Assembly: GCA_038318455.1 (NCBI GenBank)
Contig: JBBQCF010000029.1
Coordinates: 1 to 11,803 of the forward strand
DNA: 11,803 nt
Direction: 5' to 3'
Source: UBA12068 sp038318455
GTDB lineage: Bacteria > Patescibacteriota > Minisyncoccia > Moranbacterales > GWC2-37-73
Below the pieces are notes generated by a model. That model ran no database searches, was not told where the DNA came from, and was given only the letters and a program-made list of their open reading frames with translations. Positions 5,248 through 11,803 of this stretch are shown here, piece after piece (position 1 is the first letter of the stretch; each line of letters starts with the position of its first letter). The position numbers were made by a program, and so were the translations under genes.

Positions 5248-5282
5248 ATGCTTATATGTTTAAATGTTCGTATGCTTATATG
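5248..5282. repeat. Degenerate 8-bp tandem repeat array C (upstream of comF)
   Basis: Four in-phase octamers ATGCTTAT, ATGTTTAA, ATGTTCGT, ATGCTTAT, then ATG, share the consensus of array B and are in the same orientation. It begins 9 bases from the comF start, so it would lie in the comF 5' leader, and about 30 bases before the pilM promoter. Confidence 0.7.
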
Positions 5283-5311
5283 AGCTGGTGTGGATAATTT
5301 TATTTTTACAA

Positions 5312-5340
5312 TTGTTTGCTTTTTAAAAATGTGTTATTAT
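5312..5340 (+). promoter_or_regulatory. Probable promoter of the pilus operon
   Basis: TTGTTT (5312-5317), a 17-base spacer and TATTAT (5335-5340), with TGT (5332-5334) as an extended -10. The TGTTATTAT core is identical to that of the minus-strand promoter at 3768-3776. Transcription would begin near 5347, leaving a leader of about 36 bases with no Shine-Dalgarno before pilM. Confidence 0.65.
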
Positions 5341-5382
5341 ATTTATAAGTGTTATAAACTTTAGTTTAATACAAATACAAAA

Positions 5383-6486
5383 ATGTTGGAATTTTTAACA
5401 GGAAAAAAAAATCATTTCGTTGGTGTTGATTTTGGAACGTCTTCAATAAAAGTTGTGGAACTTTCTTATGAAAATCAGAGAGTTAAATTGACAAACTATG
5501 GCGTTGTTGATTTGGATCTGATTGGTCAATCAGAAGAAAAAAGTGGAGCAGTTGCTTCTACTTATGAAAAAAAACTTAACAATATGTTGCGTGAACTTGT
5601 TGTTAAGATGAAACTTAAAAACGGTTCTCAAGCCTATGTGGCTGTGCCTGGTTTTAGTGGCCTTATTACAATCATTGAATTGCCTGAAATGGGGACAGAA
5701 GAACTTACAAGCGCAATTCAGTTTGAAGCGCATAAATACATTCCTAGTTCTCTAGATGAGGTTGCTATGAGTTGGGAAATTATTGAGCATATTGAGCCAG
5801 CAAAAGAATTGCAACAAAATGCAGGAAAAAATATCAGCAAAAGAATTAAGGTTCTCCTTGTTGCCGCACCTAAAAAAGATATTGAACATTATGATCGGCT
5901 AGTGTCAGGCGTTGATTTTAATGTGAACGCTGTTGAACTTGAAACTTTTTCAATCGCGCGCTCCTTGGTGGGCGATGATAATGGTACTTTTTTTATTATT
6001 GATATTGGCAGTCGCGCAACTAATATGATTTTAGTTGAGAATGGCGTGGTTAGGGTGAACCGCAATATTGATGCAGGAGGCAGTGAAATTACCACAGCTA
6101 TAAGTGATATCATGAGTATCTCAAAGCAACGTGCAGAATTATTCAAAAAAGGTGAAAAAGATCTCATAAACACCAAAGAAACGGGACTTGTTATTCCTGT
6201 TTTGGAGCTGATTGTCGGAGAGTCAAGAAGAATTTTGAATTCGTATGGTGAAAAAAACAAAAATATTCGCATTGATGGGGTTTTTCTTTCTGGTGGAACA
6301 TCGAAGATGAAAGGTCTGGTTGAATATTTTTCAAATTCTCTTGGCATGTCTGTCACGGTGGGTGATCCATGGAAAAAAATTATAGTTGATGACAATGCAA
6401 AAGATTTAGTCAGCAGTTTGGGCACATCATTTTCCGTGGCACTTGGCTTGGCGCTTAGAGGAGTCGAAGAATATAAACGCGAATAG
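5383..6486 (+). CDS. pilM: Type IV pilus assembly protein PilM (actin-like ATPase)
   Basis: PilM is a cytoplasmic FtsA/actin-like protein that binds the N-terminal tail of PilN and links the inner-membrane platform to the PilB and PilT motors. The phosphate-1 motif is GVDFGTSSIKVVEL (14-27), the phosphate-2 motif is DIGS (207-210) and the adenosine motif is SGGTS (303-307). The middle segment with GSQAYVAVPG and the LPEMG-EEL-AIQFEAHKYIP block is typical of PilM. At 367 residues it is of normal length. No membrane segment is seen. It is the first gene of the pilus operon and follows an extended -10 promoter. The ATG has no visible Shine-Dalgarno but is the only start before the conserved N terminus. 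Confidence 0.95.
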   Translation: MLEFLTGKKNHFVGVDFGTSSIKVVELSYENQRVKLTNYGVVDLDLIGQSEEKSGAVASTYEKKLNNMLRELVVKMKLKNGSQAYVAVPGFSGLITIIELPEMGTEELTSAIQFEAHKYIPSSLDEVAMSWEIIEHIEPAKELQQNAGKNISKRIKVLLVAAPKKDIEHYDRLVSGVDFNVNAVELETFSIARSLVGDDNGTFFIIDIGSRATNMILVENGVVRVNRNIDAGGSEITTAISDIMSISKQRAELFKKGEKDLINTKETGLVIPVLELIVGESRRILNSYGEKNKNIRIDGVFLSGGTSKMKGLVEYFSNSLGMSVTVGDPWKKIIVDDNAKDLVSSLGTSFSVALGLALRGVEEYKRE

Positions 6487-6556
6487 TATTTTAAATATAA
6501 TTAAAATAAACCCAAGTTAATTTGTCATTCTGACTAATTTAACAAGGTAAGCAAAA

Positions 6557-7111
6557 ATGACCACTATAAATTTACATCAAGATCAACAGCAAAAACAACC
6601 TTTTTTTTCAGAGGGAGGTTCAAATGGAGGATTGATTTTCTCTTTAGGATTACTAGTCCTCACTTTTTTAGTCTGGGGTGGTTTGAGTTTTTATTTGCCA
6701 AAATTAGTTGAAAATAATGTTAAATTAGATAATCAAATAAAGGATGATAACATTAAGATTACCGAGCTTAAAAGTTTGGAATTGACAATTGATATGCGAA
6801 ATCGCCTCAAGGCGATCAAAGACAATCTTGGTATCAATGATAAAAATATAGTAACCACTTTAGACGTTAGCAAGGTTCTGAATAGCCTTAATACGGATCT
6901 TAATGTTGGGGTTGTTGTATCAAGGTTTGAATATAAAGGAGATGGATCAGTCATTGTTGCTTTTGACTCTGTTAACTATAGCGATGTGGCAAAGCAAATT
7001 GCTAATTTTAAGCATTCGGATAATTTCTCCGAAGTAGAAATTGGCAGTGTTGCTCGCAAAGAAAAAGCGATTGTTACAACTGTTTCAATGAAAGTCGTAA
7101 AGAAAAGCTAA
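6557..7111 (+). CDS. pilN: Type IV pilus assembly protein PilN
   Basis: A 184-residue bitopic membrane protein. The N terminus MTTINLHQDQ carries the INL motif by which PilN docks into PilM. One transmembrane helix follows (about 25-47), then a coiled-coil stretch (50-85) and a small ferredoxin-like domain. PilN pairs with PilO to form the inner-membrane alignment complex. AAGG (6544-6547) lies 9 bases before the ATG. The usual INLLP is shortened to INLHQ here. Its place directly between pilM and a PilO-like gene supports the call, since the sequence itself is poorly conserved. Confidence 0.85.
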   Translation: MTTINLHQDQQQKQPFFSEGGSNGGLIFSLGLLVLTFLVWGGLSFYLPKLVENNVKLDNQIKDDNIKITELKSLELTIDMRNRLKAIKDNLGINDKNIVTTLDVSKVLNSLNTDLNVGVVVSRFEYKGDGSVIVAFDSVNYSDVAKQIANFKHSDNFSEVEIGSVARKEKAIVTTVSMKVVKKS

Positions 7112-7184
7112 TTATAAATACTTAAATATTTAATAAAAGCATCCGGATTCTTGTTTATATAGCGAGTTTTTGGATGAAAAAAAA

Positions 7185-7970
7185 ATGCGTCTAAAAACTT
7201 TCTTTTTTCCAATAATTTTAGTTATCATTGTGGCACTTTTCTTTGGATTTATTTTGCCACTAATTAAGGATATTAAAATACAAAATGACAATAAGGCTTC
7301 AAAAGAAGAGACATTGAAAACTATTAGTGACAAGCAACTAGCTATTGAACAAAATGGAAAAATGATTGCTGATGATTTTGATAATAAGAAAGCAGTAAAC
7401 ACATATTTGCCTGAAATAAAGGTAGAAGAAAAAATTATTACGGGAATTAACCTTTTAGCTTCCGATGCCAGTGTTGCTCTTTTGGACTTGACCTTAGCTG
7501 GCAAAGAAAATGTTCAGCCGAGTGCTAATTTTGTTGTTTCTGCCGTTAAGCCAGCACAAAGTCGAGCAAGTTCATTGCAATTCACCTCCGCCACTATTTC
7601 AGTGATTGGCGAATATGACAAAATAAAGATTTTATTGGATAACCTTGAAAGAATGCCGATATTGAATAAGATAAATTCAATTACTATTGTAAAAAAAGAG
7701 GCTAAAGATGATGACAAGCAACTGACAGAAGAGGAATTGGCAGCATCAGCAGGATCAGAATCTAAATTAGTAGCTGAAATTGCTATTGATTTTGGATATA
7801 TGCCTTTTGTGAATATTGAAAATGAAAAAATTGGTGAATTTGATGGAAAAATAGACAAATCCGTGATCGATTCATTTTCAGCATATATTGCTAGTAAATC
7901 AAAAATAATCGAAGCAAAAAATGATGAAGTTGGCACAAAAGGAAAAACAAATCCATTTCTTATTAACTAA
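7185..7970 (+). CDS. pilO: Type IV pilus assembly protein PilO
   Basis: A 261-residue membrane protein with a short basic N terminus (MRLK), one transmembrane helix (about 5-27), a Lys/Glu-rich coiled coil (30-75) and a periplasm-side ferredoxin-like domain (SATISVIGEYDKIKILLDNLERMP is the recognisable PilO core). It would pair with PilN. The C-terminal part is longer than in many PilO proteins and ends in a polar tail. I chose ATG 7185 with GGA (7172-7174) upstream; an in-frame TTG at 7170 would add only MDEKK. It ends 12 bases before pilB. The identity rests on fold pattern and gene order more than on motifs. Confidence 0.85.
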   Translation: MRLKTFFFPIILVIIVALFFGFILPLIKDIKIQNDNKASKEETLKTISDKQLAIEQNGKMIADDFDNKKAVNTYLPEIKVEEKIITGINLLASDASVALLDLTLAGKENVQPSANFVVSAVKPAQSRASSLQFTSATISVIGEYDKIKILLDNLERMPILNKINSITIVKKEAKDDDKQLTEEELAASAGSESKLVAEIAIDFGYMPFVNIENEKIGEFDGKIDKSVIDSFSAYIASKSKIIEAKNDEVGTKGKTNPFLIN

Positions 7971-7982
7971 TAGCTGATTTTC

Positions 7983-9695
7983 ATGCCAAAGGATAAATTA
8001 AAGGATAGTGTTGTTGATATAGATGAATCTTCAGGCTCTGATGATGCACAGATTAGCCTTACTGATGTTAGCAAAAAAGCGCAGGAGCTGGGAATGGAAT
8101 ATATCAAAGAAGTGCCAATTATAGCTCCTGGAAATCTTCCTATTATCGCAGAGGATGTTGCCAAGCAAAATCAAATTATCGCATTTGAAACAGTTGGCAG
8201 TGATGTCAAAATAGGCATTGTCGATCCTCGTAATGCGAATGCTTTGAATATTTTGCGATTTATTTCTGAAAAAATGCAACTTAAATTTCATTTGTATTTG
8301 GCTTCGCCGGAAATTTTTCAAAAAATGCTTCAACAGTATGAAGGTGGAACGGAGAAAGCCGTTGAAGATGCAATGGAATCACTGCACTCCGAAGCTTCAT
8401 CGGAAGATGACTCGTCACTTGGAAAAGAAGCTGACGAGAAGGATATGGTGCAGTCAGCTCCAGTGACCAAGCTTCTTAGTGTAATCATCAAACATGCTAT
8501 TGATGGAAAAGCTAGTGATATTCATATTGAACCGTATGGTTCTAAGGAGTATAGAGTTCGTTTTAGGGTTGATGGAATGCTATATGCCTCGCTTTCTATT
8601 CCTAAGGAAGTTGGAAGGGCGGTTGTTTCGCGTATAAAAATTCTTTCTGATTTGAAAATAGACGAAAAAAGAAAACCGCAAGATGGAAGATTTAAAATTG
8701 TTGAAGATGGACATGCTGTAGATTTTCGTGTGTCTTCGCTTCCGGTTGTGGATGGAGAAAAAATTGTATTGCGTCTTTTGGACACTGGCAATAAAGTTAT
8801 TGATTTGGAAAGCATGGGTCTGATGGGCAAGGGCAAGGAGATTTTAATACGAAACATTAAAGAACCTTTCGGTGTTATTTTGATGACTGGTCCGACTGGA
8901 TCAGGAAAATCAACAACATTATATGCTTGTCTTGATATTTTAAATAAAGAAGAACGAAACATCATAACGCTTGAAGATCCAGTGGAATATTCAATTTCTG
9001 GAATCAATCAAAGTCAAATAAATCCAGAAATAGGGTACACTTTTGCTAGCGGTTTGCGTAGTATTTTGCGTCAAGATCCTAATGTGATCATGGTAGGAGA
9101 AATACGTGATGGAGAAACAGCAGAACTGACGATTCATGCTGCTCTAACTGGACATTTGGTGCTTTCTACTTTGCACACAAACAATTCAATTGGTGCAATT
9201 CCCCGACTTGTGGATATGGGAATTGAAGCTTTCTTGATATCTTCTTCAATTCGAGTTGTAGGCGCGCAAAGGTTAGTGAGAAGAATATGCAGTGATTGCC
9301 GAGAGGAGATAACTGTGCCATCGTCAATATCAAAGTTCATACATGAGCAAGTTGATAAAATACCCAAGGTTGAAATTGATAAATACAAGCTTGCTCTTGA
9401 GGATGGTGTGCATGTCTATAAGGGAAAGGGATGCGATGCATGTGGGAATACTGGATATAAGGGTCGAATAGCTATTTTTGAAGCACTTGAAATTGATTCA
9501 GAAATGAAAGAAATAATTTCTGAACACAATGGGAATGAAGCGGAAATACAAGAGCATGCTGACAAAAATGGCATGATAACAATTAAGCAAGATGGAATTC
9601 TTAAGGTTCTTCTTGGATTGACAACGTTGGAGGAAGTTGAAAGAGTAACAGAGGGGAGTAAGAGTGTTGGAGGTGAAGTGACAGGAAATTTTTAA
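7983..9695 (+). CDS. pilB: Type IV pilus extension ATPase PilB (GspE/PulE family)
   Basis: PilB is the hexameric cytoplasmic motor that drives pilus assembly. An N-terminal MshEN/T2SSE_N-like domain (about 35-125) is followed by an acidic, Ser-rich linker (130-165) and the motor. Visible motifs are SDIHIEPYG, Walker A GPTGSGKST (303-311), an Asp box around ITLEDPVEY, Walker B VIMVGE with catalytic E373 (368-373), and the His box LTGHLVLSTLHTN. A tetracysteine zinc site is formed by C436, C439, C484 and C487, typical of PilB/GspE and absent from PilT. At 570 residues it is of normal length. It follows pilO by 12 bases with no Shine-Dalgarno. All catalytic residues are intact. Confidence 0.97.
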   Translation: MPKDKLKDSVVDIDESSGSDDAQISLTDVSKKAQELGMEYIKEVPIIAPGNLPIIAEDVAKQNQIIAFETVGSDVKIGIVDPRNANALNILRFISEKMQLKFHLYLASPEIFQKMLQQYEGGTEKAVEDAMESLHSEASSEDDSSLGKEADEKDMVQSAPVTKLLSVIIKHAIDGKASDIHIEPYGSKEYRVRFRVDGMLYASLSIPKEVGRAVVSRIKILSDLKIDEKRKPQDGRFKIVEDGHAVDFRVSSLPVVDGEKIVLRLLDTGNKVIDLESMGLMGKGKEILIRNIKEPFGVILMTGPTGSGKSTTLYACLDILNKEERNIITLEDPVEYSISGINQSQINPEIGYTFASGLRSILRQDPNVIMVGEIRDGETAELTIHAALTGHLVLSTLHTNNSIGAIPRLVDMGIEAFLISSSIRVVGAQRLVRRICSDCREEITVPSSISKFIHEQVDKIPKVEIDKYKLALEDGVHVYKGKGCDACGNTGYKGRIAIFEALEIDSEMKEIISEHNGNEAEIQEHADKNGMITIKQDGILKVLLGLTTLEEVERVTEGSKSVGGEVTGNF

Positions 9696-9722
9696 ATAGA
9701 GAAGATAAATAATAAAAAAAGA

Positions 9723-10118
9723 ATGAAATTTATGGAAAGTATAGACAATAAGAAAAAAATATTGATCATTGAAGATGATATGTTCATTCGCGACATCTAT
9801 CAAGTCAAATTTTCTCAAGAAGGTTTCAATGTTACCACTGCCGAAGACGGCGTAAGAGCTCTTGAGATATTGAAAGATATTGTGCCAGATATTATTTTGC
9901 TAGATATTATTATGCCCCGCATGAATGGTATAGACGTGCTAAGAAAAATCAAAGAAAATGACAGCTTGAAAAATGTTCCAATTATCATGCTTACTAATAT
10001 TTCGGAAAAAGAAAAAATAAATGAAGGTTTGGAATATGGCATAAGTGATTATTTGATTAAGTCACATTTCACCCCATCTGAAGTGGTGGCGAAAGTTAAT
10101 GCTTTGCTGAATAGCTAA
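9723..10118 (+). CDS. Single-domain response regulator (CheY-like receiver)
   Basis: The 131 residues form one receiver domain with no output domain. Acidic pocket residues are E17, D18 and D19, the phospho-accepting Asp is D61 (LLDIIMP), the switch Thr is T91 (IIMLTN) and the conserved Lys is K113. Such proteins act by protein contact after phosphorylation. It lies between pilB and pilT, 27 bases after pilB, so it may tune pilus extension or retraction much as PilG/PilH-type receivers do; that is inference. No histidine kinase is in the window. ATG 9732 is an alternative start that would shorten the protein by 3 residues. Confidence 0.92.
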   Translation: MKFMESIDNKKKILIIEDDMFIRDIYQVKFSQEGFNVTTAEDGVRALEILKDIVPDIILLDIIMPRMNGIDVLRKIKENDSLKNVPIIMLTNISEKEKINEGLEYGISDYLIKSHFTPSEVVAKVNALLNS

Positions 10119-10244
10119 TATTTTGCTAAAATAGAAGTAATATATTTTATAAATAAAAACAAATAAAAAACAAACAACTAACAACAAAAAACAACAGCAT
10201 TCAGCGTTGTGAATAATGAGTTGAAAGTTGCATGTTAACATCAG
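10119..10244 (+). promoter_or_regulatory. G-free A/C-rich leader before pilT
   Basis: This is the longest gap inside the pilus operon (126 bases). From 10138 to 10196 there is not one G on the + strand; the stretch is mainly A with C and T, so the RNA would be nearly unstructured. No clear terminator is seen. A -35/-10 pair is not convincing. No Shine-Dalgarno precedes the pilT ATG. It may be a ribosome-access leader for pilT. Confidence 0.35.
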
Positions 10245-11324
10245 ATGTCAACAATGCATGGAGAACAAAGAATAAAAAATTTACTTAGACTTGTTGGCCA
10301 ACAGAGTGCTTCTGATTTGCATTTGGTTGTTGGTCGTTATCCAACCCTTCGTCTTGATGGAAAATTATATCCACTGACGCAAGAATCTGTTTTATCCGCT
10401 GAAGACACACAGTCATTGAGCGACTCTTTGATGAGCGAGGAAAATAAAAAAAAATTGATTGATGATGGACAAGTTGATTTTTCCTATAATTTTGAAGATA
10501 AAGCGCGCTTTCGAACTAATATTTTTTATCAACAAGGGAATGTCAGTGTGGCGATGCGTATGGTTTCTGCAAATATTCGCACCTTGGAAGAATTAAACAT
10601 CCCACCAATTTTATATGATTTTACTCGCGGTGCTCAAGGCTTGCTCTTGATAACTGGTCCGGTTGGACATGGAAAATCAACCACACTTTCTGCTTTGATT
10701 GATTTTATAAATCACAATCAAGATAAGCATATCATCACCATTGAAGATCCTATCGAATATGTCTACGAGCAAGATAGATGCATAATCAACCAGCGTGAAA
10801 TTGGCAGGGATACTAAGACATTTGCTGATGGATTGCGTAGTGTTTTTCGCGAAGATGCGAATGTTGTTCTTATCGGTGAACTTCGAGATCTTGATACTAT
10901 TAGTACAACAATGACAGCAGCGGAAACGGGCCATCTTATTTTGGCAACTTTGCACACAAATGACACCTCTCAAACAATAGATAGAATCGTGGATGTTTTT
11001 CCTGCGCATCAACAAAATCAAGTACGATCTCAACTTGCCAGCGTTTTGCTGGGAGTTGTTTCTCAACGCTTGGTGCCTAAGGTTGGTGGGGGAAGAATTC
11101 CGGCGATGGAAATAATGATGAACAATCATGCGGTTGAAAATCTTATTCGCGAAAATAAATCATATCAAATCGACTCTGTGATTGAGACAAGTCTTAGGGA
11201 TGGTATGATCTCACTAGACAAATCTCTTGCGAACTTGGTTCAGCGGGGACTTGTGACAGTTGATGATGCGATGATTTATTGTAAAAATGAAGAATATTTG
11301 CGAATGTTAATTTCCAAAAAATAG
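10245..11324 (+). CDS. pilT: Type IV pilus retraction ATPase PilT
   Basis: PilT is the hexameric motor that depolymerises the pilus and so powers twitching and DNA uptake. The N-terminal PAS-like domain begins with SASDLHLVVGRYPTLRLDG. The motor has Walker A GPVGHGKST (138-146), Asp box ITIEDPIEY, Walker B VVLIGE with catalytic E212, and His box ETGHLILATLHTN. The retraction signature AIRNLRE is seen as AVENLIRE (296-303), followed by GMISLDKSL. No zinc cysteines are present, which separates it from PilB. At 359 residues it is of normal length. The Walker A has Val and His where most PilT proteins have Thr and Ser; the GKS core is intact. ATG 10254 is a possible start 3 codons later. Confidence 0.96.
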   Translation: MSTMHGEQRIKNLLRLVGQQSASDLHLVVGRYPTLRLDGKLYPLTQESVLSAEDTQSLSDSLMSEENKKKLIDDGQVDFSYNFEDKARFRTNIFYQQGNVSVAMRMVSANIRTLEELNIPPILYDFTRGAQGLLLITGPVGHGKSTTLSALIDFINHNQDKHIITIEDPIEYVYEQDRCIINQREIGRDTKTFADGLRSVFREDANVVLIGELRDLDTISTTMTAAETGHLILATLHTNDTSQTIDRIVDVFPAHQQNQVRSQLASVLLGVVSQRLVPKVGGGRIPAMEIMMNNHAVENLIRENKSYQIDSVIETSLRDGMISLDKSLANLVQRGLVTVDDAMIYCKNEEYLRMLISKK

Positions 11325-11341
11325 ATAATAAAATAACTATT

Positions 11342-11803
11342 ATGAAATTTTTATTTCAAGCTAAAAATTCAGATGGGAAAATCATAGATGGCGCATTGGA
11401 TGCCATCGATAGTGGTTCCGCGATTGCAATGCTTCAGGAGAAGGGTTATGTCCCACTCAAGGTTAAGAGGGGCACAGACATTTCATCGACTTTTAAAGAT
11501 TTTCAACATTTGTGGGATGGTATTGATTTGCTTGAACTGTCAATTTTTTTCAGACAATTGGCAACGCTTATCGATGCAAAAGTTTCGATTATTGCTTCAT
11601 TGCAAGCTGTTAGTTCACAAATGGAAAATCTTTTTTTCAAAATTGTTATTGAAGAAATGATAGATGATATTAAGGACGGATTGCCTTTTTCTGAAGCAAT
11701 GGCAAAGCACCCAGATGTTTTTGAGAGCCTGACAGTGAGTATGGTGAAAGCAGGAGAGCTTTCTGGAAACTTACAGCGTAGTGTTTTGTTTTTAGCTGAT
11801 AAT
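11342..11803 (+). CDS. pilC: Type IV pilus platform protein PilC, N-terminal part (runs off window)
   Basis: The frame from ATG 11342 is open to the last base (154 codons), so the 3' part is outside the window. The N terminus MKFLFQAKNSDGKIIDGALDA matches the GspF/PilC start. The T2SF domain begins around residue 65 with FFRQLATLIDAKVSIIASLQAV and continues to SMVKAGELSGNLQ. PilC is the polytopic inner-membrane platform turned by PilB and PilT; its first large cytoplasmic domain is what is seen here. It begins 17 bases after pilT and has no clear Shine-Dalgarno. Order pilT-pilC is common in Patescibacteria and many other bacteria. Confidence 0.95.
   Translation, partial: MKFLFQAKNSDGKIIDGALDAIDSGSAIAMLQEKGYVPLKVKRGTDISSTFKDFQHLWDGIDLLELSIFFRQLATLIDAKVSIIASLQAVSSQMENLFFKIVIEEMIDDIKDGLPFSEAMAKHPDVFESLTVSMVKAGELSGNLQRSVLFLADN

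Noticed and set aside
4418..5282. CRISPR-like array at the octamer repeats around comF
   Set aside because: Units are 8 bases with no spacers between them, far too short for CRISPR repeats, and no cas gene is nearby.
7122..7133. TTAAATATTTAA palindrome between pilN and pilO
   Set aside because: A 12-base A/T palindrome is expected by chance in such AT-rich gaps, and no T run or partner site is linked to it.
11388..11660. Short + strand open frame near the window end
   Set aside because: It is another frame of the clearly supported pilC reading from 11342.

Overview
The window looks like a chromosomal segment of a Patescibacteria (Candidate Phyla Radiation) bacterium, probably Parcubacteria-like. 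This is inferred from AT-rich DNA, compact gene packing, mostly weak or absent Shine-Dalgarno sites, a LAGLIDADG endonuclease of the kind common in these genomes, and the order pilM-pilN-pilO-pilB-receiver-pilT-pilC. The standard bacterial code fits: TAA, TAG and TGA all serve as stops and no pil gene has an internal TGA.

Region 1 (1-600) holds the 3' part of a LAGLIDADG homing endonuclease. It ends 14 bases before an intact tRNA-Ser(GCU), which is followed by a rho-independent terminator. Region 2 (600-3480) begins with an intergenic stretch rich in nested direct and inverted repeats. It then carries a likely same-strand operon: lexA, a small GHKL-type ATPase-like protein, a diverged Ham1/ITPase-like pyrophosphatase and a thiamine-triphosphatase-like CYTH protein, closed by a bidirectional terminator.

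Region 3 (3480-4380) has two unrecognised small genes on the minus strand. Each is a self-contained transcription unit with an extended -10 promoter, a strong AGGAGG ribosome binding site and its own terminator, unlike the rest of the window. Region 4 (4418-5282) holds comF on the minus strand, with degenerate 8-bp tandem repeats at both ends. A third array of the same repeat family lies over the lexA stop codon.

Region 5 (5312-11803) is a type IV pilus operon. A promoter precedes pilM, then come the inner-membrane platform proteins PilN and PilO, the extension ATPase PilB, a single-domain response regulator, the retraction ATPase PilT and the first 154 codons of the platform protein PilC. 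With divergent comF next to it, the cluster suggests DNA uptake or surface attachment by a retractile pilus.

No complete unknown defence-type system is visible. The most unusual signals are the octamer repeat family, the repeat-rich lexA leader, the two strongly signalled small unknown genes, and the ITPase-like protein that lacks several canonical active-site residues.
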